Part shown: positions 53,979 to 63,345 of the stretch, piece after piece
Layout: each line of letters begins with the position of its first letter
Numbering within the stretch: position 1 is the stretch's first letter
NCBI GenBank assembly: GCA_004078665.1
Contig: SCFO01000009.1
Span: 1-64,000, forward strand
From: Halobacillus fulvus
GTDB lineage: Bacteria; Bacillota; Bacilli; Bacillales; Halobacillaceae
Reading direction: 5' to 3'
DNA: 64,000 bases
The notes under the pieces: model-generated
Told to the model about the DNA's origin: nothing
Seen by the model: only the letters and a program-made list of their open reading frames with translations
Database searches by the model: none
Position numbers and translations under genes: made by a program

Positions 53979-55171
53979 TTAACTTCACTTCGCATCCTCC
54001 CGTTTAAAAAAAGTCGCTGCTGCTTCAAGTGGCTTAACGCCTGCTTGAAGTCTTTTATTAAGTCATCCGGGTTCTCAAGACCAACAGAGAGTCTCAACAG
54101 ACCATCTGTAATGCCACGATCTATTCTTTCCTGCTTCGGCATGGACGCATGAGACATCCTCGCCGGATAAGAAAGGATCGATTCAACCGCACCTAAGCTG
54201 ACAGCAAATACCGGAATTTCAACCTGCTTTGTAAACTGGCGGACGGCTTCTTCATCTTTAAGCCTGAAAGAAAGCACAGCCCCGGGACCGTCTGCCTGGT
54301 ATTTGTGTGTTGAGCTTCCCGGGTGAGATGAAAATCCCGGATAATACACGTCTTCTACAACAGGGTGGCTCTGTAAAAAGGATGCAATTTTAAGAGCGGA
54401 TTGCGAAGACTGTGTGATTCGACAGTGTAAGGTTTTCAGACCTCTCAGCACGAGCCAGCAATCGTGCGGTCCAAGAATAGACCCAAAGGAGTTTTGTAGA
54501 AAACCTAGACGCTCTGCGATTTCCGGATGATTCGTTGCCGCAAGACCCGCCACGACATCGCTGTGCCCGGCGATGAACTTGGTCGCGCTGTGCAAGACGA
54601 GATCCGCCCCTAAATCTAGTGGACGCTGAAGGACGGGGGTCATAAACGTGTTGTCGACAAAAGTCAGGCACCCGTTCGCTTTCGCGAGTTTTGTCACTGC
54701 CCGGATGTCCGTGATGTTCAACAAGGGATTGGACGGTGTTTCGATGTACACCACTTTCGTATTCGGCTGAATGGAAGTGGCTACATCGTGAAGGTCCGTC
54801 ATGTCGACAAACGTGTGGTCGATTCCAAATCGGACAAGAACATCATGGATCATACGGAACGTCCCGCCGTACACGTCCTTTGAAATGACGACATGATCTC
54901 CTTGTGACAGAAGCATGAAAGCCGTAGAAATAGCGGCCATTCCGGAAGCAAAAGCGTAGCCGTCTGTCCCATTTTCAAGTTCGGCAATCGTCTGTTCGAG
55001 CGCTTCTCTTGTCGGGTTTCCGGATCGGCTGTAATCATATGCACCTGGATGGTCGAAGTCCTGCTGGTGAAACGTAGACGCCTGCTGGACAGGGATGCTG
55101 ACCGCACCTGTATCTGGATCGAACTTATGATCATTGTGAAGTAACCGTGTTTGGAAAGAATGATGGCTCAT
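53975..55171 (-). CDS. metC: Cystathionine beta-lyase
   Basis: 398 residues from the ATG at 55171 (AAGGAGGAG). Cys/Met PLP enzyme: YDYSRSGNPTREALE, the PLP Lys in LHSATKFIAGHSD, then YPGFSSHPG. It splits cystathionine to homocysteine, pyruvate and ammonia. It overlaps metI by 4 bases (ATGA) and is controlled by the S-box upstream. The MetC/PatB split is assigned by gene order more than sequence. Confidence 0.9.
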   Translation of the reverse strand: MSHHSFQTRLLHNDHKFDPDTGAVSIPVQQASTFHQQDFDHPGAYDYSRSGNPTREALEQTIAELENGTDGYAFASGMAAISTAFMLLSQGDHVVISKDVYGGTFRMIHDVLVRFGIDHTFVDMTDLHDVATSIQPNTKVVYIETPSNPLLNITDIRAVTKLAKANGCLTFVDNTFMTPVLQRPLDLGADLVLHSATKFIAGHSDVVAGLAATNHPEIAERLGFLQNSFGSILGPHDCWLVLRGLKTLHCRITQSSQSALKIASFLQSHPVVEDVYYPGFSSHPGSSTHKYQADGPGAVLSFRLKDEEAVRQFTKQVEIPVFAVSLGAVESILSYPARMSHASMPKQERIDRGITDGLLRLSVGLENPDDLIKDFKQALSHLKQQRLFLNGRMRSEVK

Positions 55172-56283
55172 CGAATCGTCTCCTCCTTGAATACAGATAA
55201 TGTTTGTTCCAAATCCTGAATCAGATCGTCGACATGTTCGACTCCGACTGAAAAACGGAGCAGGCGATTGCAAACACCGTAACGGGTTCGGGTTTCTTCA
55301 GGGATATCCGCATGTGTTTGTGTCGCAGGATACGTGATGAAGCTTTCGACACCTCCGAGACTTTCAGCGAAGCTGATGACCTTCAGCGTTTGCAAAAAAG
55401 GATCAATCCAGTCCTCTGAGCGAAGACGGAAAGACACCATCCCGCCTTTTCCTGGATAGAGGACATCTGTCACGGCTTCATGGTTTTCCAAATATTCTAC
55501 GATGGCTTTAGCGTTCGCTTCATGCTGCCTCATCCGGAGTGGAAGTGTCTTCATCCCTCTCATTAACAGCCAGGAGTCGAAAGGGGAGAGGACAGCTCCT
55601 GATGTATTCTGATTGAACGCGAGCTCCTCGCATAGCTCTGTTCCTTTCGCTACCAGCAGTCCGGCAAGGACGTCATTGTGTCCGCCTAAATATTTTGTAG
55701 CACTATGAATAACAATGTCAGCTCCTTGAGCAATTGGCTGCTGAAGAAAAGGGGTGTACAACGTGTTATCTACAATAACGAGGAGGTCGTGAGCTTTTGC
55801 CCTTCTTGAGATTTCTTCAATATCTGCCACATGCATAAGCGGGTTGGTCGGTGTCTCCAGGTAAATCGCCCTCGTCTTCGTCGTAATTTTGTCCTCGAGA
55901 GTTGTTACATCATGGCTATCCCAGTAGTGGAAGGTGATGTCGTATTTATCGGACAGCTGTTCGAACAAACGGTAGGTGCCCCCGTATAAATCTTCTGAGA
56001 CGATCAGTTCATCACCCGTCCGGAAAAGGGAGAGAATCGTCTGGATCGCGGCCATTCCTGAGCTGAAGGCGAAGCCGGCATCCGCGCCTTCGATTTCTGC
56101 AATATGCTGTTCTAAAACCTGTCGTGTCGGGTTTCCGGTCCTTGCGTAATCATACCCTGTCGATTGACCGATCCCCTTATGTTTATACGGGGTGGAGAAA
56201 TAGACGGGCGGGTTGATCGCCCCTGTCGGATCATGGCTAGAAAGGCCGGTTCGCACGAATTTTGTATCTAAGTGAGTAGACAT
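55168..56283 (-). CDS. metI: Cystathionine gamma-synthase / O-acetylhomoserine lyase
   Basis: 371 residues. PLP enzyme with YDYARTGNPTRQVLE, IHSATKYLGGHNDVLAG (PLP Lys) and TPTNPLMHVADI. It joins O-acetyl- or O-succinyl-homoserine with cysteine to cystathionine. First gene of metI-metC. GGAG is 8 bases before the ATG. Confidence 0.92.
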   Translation of the reverse strand: MSTHLDTKFVRTGLSSHDPTGAINPPVYFSTPYKHKGIGQSTGYDYARTGNPTRQVLEQHIAEIEGADAGFAFSSGMAAIQTILSLFRTGDELIVSEDLYGGTYRLFEQLSDKYDITFHYWDSHDVTTLEDKITTKTRAIYLETPTNPLMHVADIEEISRRAKAHDLLVIVDNTLYTPFLQQPIAQGADIVIHSATKYLGGHNDVLAGLLVAKGTELCEELAFNQNTSGAVLSPFDSWLLMRGMKTLPLRMRQHEANAKAIVEYLENHEAVTDVLYPGKGGMVSFRLRSEDWIDPFLQTLKVISFAESLGGVESFITYPATQTHADIPEETRTRYGVCNRLLRFSVGVEHVDDLIQDLEQTLSVFKEETIR

Positions 56284-56320
56284 CGGGCATTCTCCTTTAC
56301 GTTCCGATTAAAAATAAAAA

Positions 56321-56474
56321 AAGCCTTCTTACGAGAAGAAGGCTTGGGTATGGTATGCTCTTCTTCTCATCTTCCAAGTTGAATACCAACTTGCTGGATT
56401 TAGCACCTTTCTGGTATCGACCAGTGGTTGCTGAAGCGTCACAGGGCCAGTCCCTCGGCTTCTCTCGATAAGAA
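56321..56474 (-). promoter_or_regulatory. SAM-I (S-box) riboswitch of metIC
   Basis: On the minus strand it begins TTCTTATCGAGAGAAGC, has CGAGGGACTGGCCC, GACGCTTCAGCAACC, then AAGGTGCTAAATCCAGC and GATGAGAAG, all S-box hallmarks. P1 (TTCTTATC / GATGAGAA) overlaps the antiterminator. The terminator AAGCCTTCTT / AAGAAGGCTT with T7 lies at 56321-56345. SAM binding should stop transcription before metI. Confidence 0.95.
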
Positions 56475-56604
56475 AATGTAACGTATAGTATTTTTTTGTA
56501 AAAAATCTTGTTCCTTACTCTACACTACTCACATGCATTTGACAATAGAACTAAAGGAATTTTTTGAATTTTCATCCATGACAAAAAAGAAGGCGGATTG
56601 CCTT

Positions 56605-56937
56605 CTAATGACAGATGCCTAAATTGTAGGCCATGATTTTGACTTGCGAAGCGATCGTCGCTGCCCAAATTAACTGGTTAACGGTGAGAATCGAGTACCA
56701 GCTCTTCTTTTTTGAAAGGACGGTCCTTTTTTTCATTATATAAGCGATCAGTGGTATCGTAAGCAGGCTGAACAGTAGGGTTAATCCCAGGAAAGCCTGA
56801 AAGCCGTCCATCCAGAGAAATTCGTGTGGGAGAGGGATGATCACGGTCGGAATTGTCACGATCGATAGAAAATAAAATCCCAGTCCCCACGAGAGGAACA
56901 TTAAGGCGGAACTGAAGATCAGAGGAAATCGTTTCAA
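56605..56937 (-). CDS. Small membrane protein, unknown
   Basis: 110 residues from a TTG with AAGGAG 8 bases upstream. Hydrophobic segments about 7-36, 45-68 and 82-100; charged loop KKRTVLSKKKS between the second and third. Not recognised. It stands alone between metIC's leader and the DUF4385/glutaminase pair. Confidence 0.7.
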   Translation of the reverse strand: MKRFPLIFSSALMFLSWGLGFYFLSIVTIPTVIIPLPHEFLWMDGFQAFLGLTLLFSLLTIPLIAYIMKKRTVLSKKKSWYSILTVNQLIWAATIASQVKIMAYNLGICH

Positions 56938-57020
56938 CCGGTTTGCTCCTTACTTTAATTATTCCGATGTGTTTTGTCGGGTTAATCGTATAGTACGCGG
57001 AAGGGAGCAGAATGTCAAGA

Positions 57021-57467
57021 CTATCCGTACTTCTTCTGATGTTCTTTCTTTTGTTTTAAATAATCTTCGTCTTCTCGAACTTTGATCCATTTTTCTTCGA
57101 AGATTTTAGCGGAGGCGGCTTTCTCATCATCGATGTCCCGGTCGTTGATCTCCCCGTTTTCATCGTACTTTTTCCCGCCCTTATAGTTGGCGTATCTTCT
57201 CGATCTGGTGTATCCCATCTGTAAAAATTTGCGTGCCATATCCATGCCGACGAAATCGTCTCTCTTTTTGTAATCGAGGTAAAGCTCATATATTTTATCG
57301 GACGATTCCTTTGCAATATCGGGCGTTTTGAAACGCCAATGGGGGAGGATTTCACTCTTATAAGGCTCAACGAGAAGGACGCCCTGCTCCCCGCGCCCTA
57401 CTCTGTAAAGCTCAGGGTTCTTCCGGAAGTCCGTATGATCAAAATCCAAATCGTAATCAAAACTCAT
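57021..57467 (-). CDS. DUF4385 protein
   Basis: 148 residues from the ATG at 57467 (AAAGGAG). Opening SFDYDLDFDHTDFRKNPELY, then GVLLVEPYKSEILPHWRFKTP, DDFVGMDMARKFLQMGYTRSR, match DUF4385. Highly charged cytoplasmic protein; function unknown. Follows glutaminase by 23 bases, likely one transcript. Confidence 0.85.
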   Translation of the reverse strand: MSFDYDLDFDHTDFRKNPELYRVGRGEQGVLLVEPYKSEILPHWRFKTPDIAKESSDKIYELYLDYKKRDDFVGMDMARKFLQMGYTRSRRYANYKGGKKYDENGEINDRDIDDEKAASAKIFEEKWIKVREDEDYLKQKKEHQKKYG

Positions 57468-57490
57468 GAAACGTCTCCTTTCCATAAAAA

Positions 57491-58438
57491 CTAGCCGATG
57501 CGATCGACTCCGAACATGTTCAGCCCGAGGTCGAGCGACAATTTTTTGACCAATGCTCCTCCTGCGGTGCTGTTTCCTTTTTTATCAATCGCAGGCCCAA
57601 TGACACCGATGCCCATCCTTCCCGGAATGGCTCCAATGATGCTGCCGGATACGCCGCTCTTCATCGGAAATCCGGCTTCGACCGCATAATGACCGGAGGA
57701 ATTGTACATGCCGGAGGTCATCATGATGGCTTTGACGGTTCGTAAATGATGTGGAGGAATCAAGGGCTCATCTTCTCTTGGTGAACGGCCACCACGTGCA
57801 AGAAACAGACCGACACGGGCGAAGTCATCACAGCACATCATGACAGAATTCATACGAAAATAAAGGTCGAGCGCCTCCTCGACATCTGTCACGAGCGTTC
57901 CTGTGCTCTGCATGAAATAAGCGAGGGCACGGTTGCGGGCACCATTGGCTTTTTCAGCTTCATACACTTCCTCGCTGATCTGCAAGTCGTCGTTGTCCGT
58001 GATATCCTTCAGAAAATCCATATACCGTTTGAAGCGATTTTCTGGACTCTGCCCTTTGATCAAGGCGGAAACAGCGATCGCTCCTGCGTTGATCATAGGG
58101 TTGAACGGCTTGCTTGTATCGTGATATTCAAGTGAACTGATCGAATTGAAAAAATCACCCATCGGTTCCATTCCGACCGCTTGGAAGACGCGGTCTTTCC
58201 CAAAATCCTGCAAGGCAAGCATCAGACCGATGATTTTAGAGGTGCTTTGCATCGGGATATATTGCTTATGATCGCCAGCCGAATAGCATTCCTTTTCAGG
58301 TGTAATGATGGAGACGCCGAGCATGTCCTTCATCGTTTCGTCGAACGTGGGGAGGCTCATGTTGACGTTTCCGTCTGAAGCGAACGGTTTGCTGTCTTCG
58401 ATGGCTTCTTCAAGATATTCGTTTGTTAATTCTCTCAT
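57491..58438 (-). CDS. glsA: Glutaminase A
   Basis: 315 residues, beta-lactamase-like serine enzyme. S-x-x-K is in MQSTSKIIG near residue 66, then NAGAIAVSALI, GARNRALAYFM and AGFPMKSGVSG. It turns glutamine into glutamate and ammonia, which also supplies the compatible solute glutamate in salt-adapted cells. GGAGG upstream. Confidence 0.95.
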   Translation of the reverse strand: MRELTNEYLEEAIEDSKPFASDGNVNMSLPTFDETMKDMLGVSIITPEKECYSAGDHKQYIPMQSTSKIIGLMLALQDFGKDRVFQAVGMEPMGDFFNSISSLEYHDTSKPFNPMINAGAIAVSALIKGQSPENRFKRYMDFLKDITDNDDLQISEEVYEAEKANGARNRALAYFMQSTGTLVTDVEEALDLYFRMNSVMMCCDDFARVGLFLARGGRSPREDEPLIPPHHLRTVKAIMMTSGMYNSSGHYAVEAGFPMKSGVSGSIIGAIPGRMGIGVIGPAIDKKGNSTAGGALVKKLSLDLGLNMFGVDRIG

Positions 58439-58514
58439 CTTTGATTTCCTCCAGTATCATATTGTAAAAGATGTACCCTTTTCTGAGACTCTTTTAACTA
58501 AATCATCACTTAAA

Positions 58515-58692
58515 AAAGTTTCCGTTATTCATATTAGGTCTAGGAGGGGCGGGAAATAACTCGCTTTCCATGGGCGGGCGCTGAGCTTCCTCGTCGCAAG
58601 CTCCTGCAGGATCTCACCCTGCCCTTCCTCCCATAGGAGTCTCGCCATTTCCCGCCCCTCCTATCCGAGATAGATGAACGGAAACATCATTT
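58515..58692 (-). repeat. Hairpin repeat copy 6
   Basis: Core 58541-58662: TAGGAGGGGCGGGAAATAACTC to CATTTCCCGCCCCTCCTA (perfect end arms). Envelope AAGTTTCCGTT to AACGGAAACATCATTTTTAG. It has short internal deletions compared with copy 7. The 400-base gap 58439-58837 has nothing more than this and a terminator. Confidence 0.92.
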
Positions 58693-58779
58693 TTAGAACA
58701 TATGCTGGTTTAAATAATCAATACGAGAACTTGAGTCTCCTTTTATTACATAATCTCTGAAGTCTGGCAGCGTCAAAAA

Positions 58780-58819
58780 AAAGCTTAAGAGATAAGGATA
58801 AACCTTTCTCTTAAGCTTT
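58780..58819 (-). terminator. cydAB terminator
   Basis: AAAGCTTAAGAGA / TCTCTTAAGCTTT. Confidence 0.9.
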
Positions 58820-58837
58820 AGAGGTTTTCTATACGAT

Positions 58838-59863
58838 TTACTCCTGTTTTAAATAACGGCGGTCTTTGAGGAAGAGGCGCCAGAACAGGATGAAGGCAGG
58901 AATCAGGATTCCGAATCCGATCGCGTAGATGATAAGCATCGGATAAAACGTTGCAGGGCTCGTGAATCCGTCTGCAACAGTAAGATCCGGGTAAATCAGA
59001 TAAGGGAGGTGGGCCCTGCCGTAAGCATAGATCGCCACGCCGTACTGTAAGATGATGGCGATGACAGCCACGCGCGCGAGCCCCCTTCGTCCATCCTTTT
59101 TCTTCACGAAAAGCACGCTGTATCCAATGAGGAAGAAAAGGATCGATAGACCGAACCACATCCATAAGCTCTCGATATTGTCTACAATCCAACTCGCTTC
59201 AGCCGGAAAGGTGCCGATCGTCAGGACCGCGATTACGATCGAAACAGGTCCAAGCCATAGCGCATGCCCGCGGAATGTATGATAGGCAGACCAATCCTCC
59301 GCTTCTTTCGCATAATCCATCAAAAAAATGGCTGATATGAACAGTGCCGTTGATAATCCGAAGGCGATATGCATATAGAGCGTTGGATGGGAAAGCAGCT
59401 CGCCATAGTTGAGACGCGGATAATCGTCCGTAAAGGACAGAAAGCCTCCAAGCGTAATCGGCAGGATACTGACGAGTAGCGCTGGAATGATCAATCCGGT
59501 TAATCCGGAAGTAATGCGAAGGACTTCCCTATATTTTTTGGCGTGATGTTCAAAGACCATAAACGTCGTCCGAATCGTTAATAAGAATAGACCAAGGCCA
59601 ATCGGGACGAGTAAAATGCTCGAAAAAATCGTAGTCGCGAACGGAAAAAAGGTGACAATCGAGACGACGAAAATGACGAGAAAGACGTTCGTGATTTCCC
59701 ACGTCGGGGAAAGAAAACGGTTCGCGATGTGTGAAGCATTGGTGCGGTTGCCTTTCCCGTAGATCATTCCCCAGAATCCCGCTCCAAAATCAAGAGAGCC
59801 GAGAATGGAGTAGATGAACAACAGGCTCCAAATGATCGTAATTGCAAGCAACGAAGCTTCCAT
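58838..59863 (-). CDS. cydB: Cytochrome bd ubiquinol oxidase subunit II
   Basis: 341 residues, eight or nine helices. GSLDFGAGFWGMIYGKGN and NRFLSPTWEITNVFLV are CydB hallmarks. It has no haem itself but stabilises the bd complex. Starts one base after the cydA stop with GAGGG upstream. Confidence 0.95.
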   Translation of the reverse strand: MEASLLAITIIWSLLFIYSILGSLDFGAGFWGMIYGKGNRTNASHIANRFLSPTWEITNVFLVIFVVSIVTFFPFATTIFSSILLVPIGLGLFLLTIRTTFMVFEHHAKKYREVLRITSGLTGLIIPALLVSILPITLGGFLSFTDDYPRLNYGELLSHPTLYMHIAFGLSTALFISAIFLMDYAKEAEDWSAYHTFRGHALWLGPVSIVIAVLTIGTFPAEASWIVDNIESLWMWFGLSILFFLIGYSVLFVKKKDGRRGLARVAVIAIILQYGVAIYAYGRAHLPYLIYPDLTVADGFTSPATFYPMLIIYAIGFGILIPAFILFWRLFLKDRRYLKQE

Positions 59864-59864
59864 T

Positions 59865-61202
59865 CTACAGCCCTCCTTCTTCAGATGCTAAATCTTTGCT
59901 GACAGGGTTTCGTTTGAAATAAGAGCGCATGACGAACCCGGTGACAAACAACAGCGTGACGTACAGGGTTAAAAACAGGGCAAACAGAAATCCGACACTT
60001 CCGGATTTCGTCGCAGCTTCGCCGGTCCTGAGGACATCCGTGATCGTCCAAGGCTGCCGCCCGATACAGCTGAAGCACCATCCGGCTTCAATCGCGAGTA
60101 AAGCGAGCGGACCACCGGCAACAAAGAGAGCGAGCAGCCAAGGCGGAAATTCCTTTTTCAAAATATGTTTATAAAACAAGGCGAATAAGGAGACGACGAT
60201 CAGCACCGATCCGATGCCGACCATTACATTGAAGAGGATGTGGACGTACAAAGGCGGCCACAGCTCCTCCGGCCACTCGTTCAGTCCCATCACTTCTGTA
60301 TCGAAACGGTCGCCTGCTAGAAAGCTTAACGCATAAGGGATCTCAATCGCGTATTTGACACGCTGGTCTTCTAGAGACGTATATCCTCCGATAGACAACG
60401 AGGCGTGCGTCGTCGTTTCAAACAGACCTTCAGCCGCGGCAAGCTTTCTCGGGTTGTATTCGTGAAGCATTTGAGCGGTTTCGTGTCCGTTAATCGCGGT
60501 GGCCAAAGACGTAATGGCACCGAAATAAAGAGCGATGGTCAGTGCTTTTTTGTGGTACTGCCGCTCTTTTTGTGACAGGTTTTTCTTCAATAATCGTAAA
60601 GCGGCAATGGATGCCACCAGAAACGCGACCGTCATATAGGCAGATAACGTGACGTGAATCGCGGTGACGCCGAAGCTCGGATTAAAGACAGCGGCCCATA
60701 CGTTAATGTCCGTGACGTCTCCATCCGGTGTGATCCGGAATCCGGCTGGCGTGTTCATCCAGGCATGGACGTCTGTAATGAGAATGGCCGATGCCGTTGC
60801 CCCCAAGGCGACCGAAACGATACTGATGATTCTGAGAGAAGGAGGCAGCCTGTCCCTTGCATATAAATAAATCGACATGAACACGGCTTCGATCAAAAAG
60901 GCGAAGATCTCCATTTGGAATGGCAGCGCGATGACCTGACCGACAATTTCCATGAAGTTTGGAAAAAGCAAAGAAATCATGACCCCTACGATGGTTCCGG
61001 ATGCAATCGATACAGCCAATAATATAGCGAACCCTTTCGTCCATCTGCGCGCCATCAAGGCGTAATCGGAATCTTTTTTTATAAAATAGAGAACTTCCGC
61101 GATGATGATCATGACCGGGAGACCGACCCCGATCGTGGCATAAATGATATGGAAGCCGAGGGAACTTCCGAATAAGGCTCTTGCCATGACGACAACGTCC
61201 AT
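59865..61202 (-). CDS. cydA: Cytochrome bd ubiquinol oxidase subunit I
   Basis: 445 residues from the ATG at 61202 (AAGGAGG 8 bases upstream; an in-frame GTG overlaps that site). Haem ligand His near residue 18 (FGSSLGFHIIYATIG), Met ligand and GRQPW in GWCFSCIGRQPWTITDVLR. Short Q-loop, the Gram-positive type. Oxidises menaquinol with oxygen at low pressure. Assembly needs the cydDC genes at 14.4 kb. Confidence 0.96.
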   Translation of the reverse strand: MDVVVMARALFGSSLGFHIIYATIGVGLPVMIIIAEVLYFIKKDSDYALMARRWTKGFAILLAVSIASGTIVGVMISLLFPNFMEIVGQVIALPFQMEIFAFLIEAVFMSIYLYARDRLPPSLRIISIVSVALGATASAILITDVHAWMNTPAGFRITPDGDVTDINVWAAVFNPSFGVTAIHVTLSAYMTVAFLVASIAALRLLKKNLSQKERQYHKKALTIALYFGAITSLATAINGHETAQMLHEYNPRKLAAAEGLFETTTHASLSIGGYTSLEDQRVKYAIEIPYALSFLAGDRFDTEVMGLNEWPEELWPPLYVHILFNVMVGIGSVLIVVSLFALFYKHILKKEFPPWLLALFVAGGPLALLAIEAGWCFSCIGRQPWTITDVLRTGEAATKSGSVGFLFALFLTLYVTLLFVTGFVMRSYFKRNPVSKDLASEEGGL

Positions 61203-61268
61203 CAAGCCCACCTCCTTGGATTGTTTAGCTTATTTTTCCAAAGGAGGAGGTTTTTATTCAGAAGAAAA

Positions 61269-61290
61269 AGTGATCTGGTGGTTTTTCACT
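61269..61290. promoter_or_regulatory. Dyad upstream of cydA
   Basis: AGTGA 61269-61273 and TCACT 61286-61290 with 12 bases between, about 70 bases before cydA. The spacing does not fit a Rex site; TTTTTCACT also recurs near 61370. Binding protein unknown. Confidence 0.35.
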
Positions 61291-61398
61291 GATTGATTAA
61301 ATTACAATATATTTTTATTGTTATTCGATAAATAAAGATGTAAAATAAAGGTAACGAGCAAGGTGTTTTTCACTCAGACGATAAGTTCGATTATCAAC

Positions 61399-61415
61399 GG
61401 TTACAATTTGTAACC
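61399..61415. promoter_or_regulatory. Palindrome before the lipoprotein gene
   Basis: GGTTACAA-T-TTGTAACC has 8-bp arms on a one-base axis, ending 19 bases before the ATG and just before AAGGAGA. An operator or a GntR/ArsR-like site is likely. Confidence 0.55.
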
Positions 61416-61434
61416 TAAATAAGGAGATGGACGA

Positions 61435-61848
61435 ATGCGAAAGTGGCTAATCTTATCAATGGTAGTTCTGATCATGATGATGTTGTCAGCTTGTTCGAAT
61501 CATTCAGTGGAACAGAATAAGGATCGTATGATCTTAACCATCAAAAATAATGCTGACTTTGACTTTTATGCGATAGAGATCGGCACGGCCGAAACCTATG
61601 GTGGGATAAGTAATGCTGATGGCTCAAAAATAAAGAAAGAAGATACACTTAGCAAAGAATACGCTGACCAAGAAGACTTTGACTTGGAAGGCGTAGCAAT
61701 GTTTAATTTTTTTCTGATAGTTGGAGAGGGAAACAGGATCCCGCTGGATAAGGTTACACTTGAATTGGCTCCAAATAGAGAATACTTTTTTGAAATCAGT
61801 GGAGATTCAATAGATGGAGCACGGTTAAAAAGGGTTGAGGGAGCTTAG
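61435..61848 (+). CDS. Predicted lipoprotein, unknown
   Basis: 137 residues. Signal sequence with lipobox LSAC (Cys at about residue 20), then a Ser/Asn/His start and a beta-rich domain (MILTIKNNADFDFYAIEIGT, then LELAPNREYFFEISG). Anchored outside the membrane. Function not known. AAGGAGA upstream, and a small membrane peptide gene follows. Confidence 0.8.
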   Translation: MRKWLILSMVVLIMMMLSACSNHSVEQNKDRMILTIKNNADFDFYAIEIGTAETYGGISNADGSKIKKEDTLSKEYADQEDFDLEGVAMFNFFLIVGEGNRIPLDKVTLELAPNREYFFEISGDSIDGARLKRVEGA

Positions 61849-61959
61849 TTTTAACAGAACCGTCATGTTCAATAGTTCATTAGACGAACCGTTGATTCCT
61901 ACACACCTACTCATTGGTGATACATGTTACTCTTTTATTATAGAAAGGAGTGGGTGTGT

Positions 61960-62106
61960 ATGGGTCTTTTAATGAACGTTATATTTATAGCTGTTATGCT
62001 GTACGTCTTTTATCTCGTGGTACGAGTCGCAGTCCGGCATGGCATCGACCAGTCGGAAGTGGGTAAGAAACTCCTGAAAGATACAGAGCAAAACGATAAA
62101 AGGTAA
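61960..62106 (+). CDS. Small single-pass membrane protein
   Basis: 48 residues from the ATG at 61960 (AAAGGAG upstream). One hydrophobic helix (about 3-24, LMNVIFIAVMLYVFYLVVRV), then a charged tail GIDQSEVGKKLLKDTEQNDKR. Terminator follows. Unknown. Confidence 0.6.
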   Translation: MGLLMNVIFIAVMLYVFYLVVRVAVRHGIDQSEVGKKLLKDTEQNDKR

Positions 62107-62125
62107 TACATAGTCTTACAAAAAT

Positions 62126-62158
62126 AGAGACCTTCCGAAGAGGAGGTCTCTTATTTTT
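62126..62158. terminator. Terminator between convergent genes
   Basis: AGAGACCTTCC / GGAGGTCTCTT then T6 on the + strand, reaching the methyltransferase stop. Confidence 0.85.
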
Positions 62159-62912
62159 TAGCCATCACCATCCATTCATCGATGGCAAATGATAGAATCC
62201 TTTGATCACCTTGTTCAATCGAAAAGTATCGCTTCGCTTCTTCGCTAGCTTCTAAGAAATACTGCTGCACCCTATTTTTCGTATCGGGATCATCCACTTT
62301 TCGTTTCAACCAGTCCTGAAAAGGAAGTCTCTTTTTACGTGGTAACTCTTTTTCGATGTTAAAAGGCTCCATCAGCTGTTTCCATTCTGAAATATTCAGG
62401 GCACGGGCGTGGCTTGGATCGCGCATTTTCTCAAACGTGTTATAAAACGAATCGAGCTCCTCCTGTTCGGGGGCGATGTTATCGATCATCAGAAAGCGCC
62501 CTGATGGTTTCAGTACGCGTTGGACTTCATGGATGAATAGATCTGGGTTCGGGAAATGATGGGCGGCGATTCGACAGGTGACGGCGTCAAATGTTCCGTC
62601 CAAAAACGGGAGCTGCTCCGCGTCCGCGATCACAAACTGAATGTTGTGAATACCATGTAAATGTCTGGCCGTATTTTCAAGCATGTCTTTTGTTAAATCC
62701 GTCGCGATGACGGATCCGGCGGAACGGCTCAGTTCTTTTGCCACATGTCCGCCTCCTGTCGCAATATCGAGAACTGTCCAACTTCTTTCAGGCTGGAGCC
62801 ATTCCGTAATCAGATCCAGATCAGACTGATTCTTATGCGTTGAACTCGTCACATACGCTTCTGTATTTTTTGAAAAAGAATCGATCACTTTCTGCTTCAC
62901 CTCATCAGACAT
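62151..62912 (-). CDS. Class I methyltransferase, UbiE/COQ5-like
   Basis: 253 residues. Motif I VLDIATGGGHVAKELS near residue 47, motif II acid in ATDLTKDML, DAVTCRIAAHHFPN post-I. The C-terminal helical part (SFYNTFEKMRDPSHAR) is like Bacillus YcgJ. AAGGAGA upstream. Substrate unknown. Confidence 0.88.
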   Translation of the reverse strand: MSDEVKQKVIDSFSKNTEAYVTSSTHKNQSDLDLITEWLQPERSWTVLDIATGGGHVAKELSRSAGSVIATDLTKDMLENTARHLHGIHNIQFVIADAEQLPFLDGTFDAVTCRIAAHHFPNPDLFIHEVQRVLKPSGRFLMIDNIAPEQEELDSFYNTFEKMRDPSHARALNISEWKQLMEPFNIEKELPRKKRLPFQDWLKRKVDDPDTKNRVQQYFLEASEEAKRYFSIEQGDQRILSFAIDEWMVMAKK

Positions 62913-63036
62913 AACGCATCTCTCCTTTCCTTTTATTGTAACTGATTTGAAAGCGTGATTTATTAAACTTCATTGGTTATTGAATAAAAATGGACTTTAG
63001 TATGTGCCTTTCTTTTACTAAAACTAGTTCTACATG

Positions 63037-63216
63037 TGATGTTTCCGTTCACCTAATCTGGTAAGGAGGGGCGGGAAATGGCGAGACTCCTATGGGGAGG
63101 TAAGGGCAGGCTGAGATCCCGCAGGAGCTTGCGACGAGGAAGCTCAGCGCCCGCCCATGGAAAGCGAGGTATTTCCCGCTCCTCCATGCTCTTTTATAAG
63201 TAACGGAAACTTTTTG
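63037..63216 (+). repeat. Hairpin repeat copy 7
   Basis: Core 63063-63186: AAGGAGGGGCGGGAAATGGCG to GTATTTCCCGCTCCTCC. Envelope GTGATGTTTCCGTTCACC to AACGGAAACTTTTTGATG. Best preserved copy for describing the family: outer ends GTTTCCGTT/AACGGAAAC pair, then core arms, then GCAGGCTGAG/CTCAGCGCCCGC. Confidence 0.93.
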
Positions 63217-63345
63217 ATGTATCGATCTCAACATTAAAATTTAATAGTGGCAAAGAGTAAAAGGAACATAATCAGAAAAAAAGGAGCACATTCCAGTATA
63301 TGTATAGCTTCATGTTCCGATGGCTATCCTGTTAAAAAAGAAATT

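Noticed and set aside
61269-61290. Rex operator for cydA
   Set aside because: Half-sites AGTGA/TCACT are 12 bases apart and lack the TTGTGAA core.
63049-63234. 61-codon minus-strand ORF over repeat copy 7
   Set aside because: Repeat-derived.
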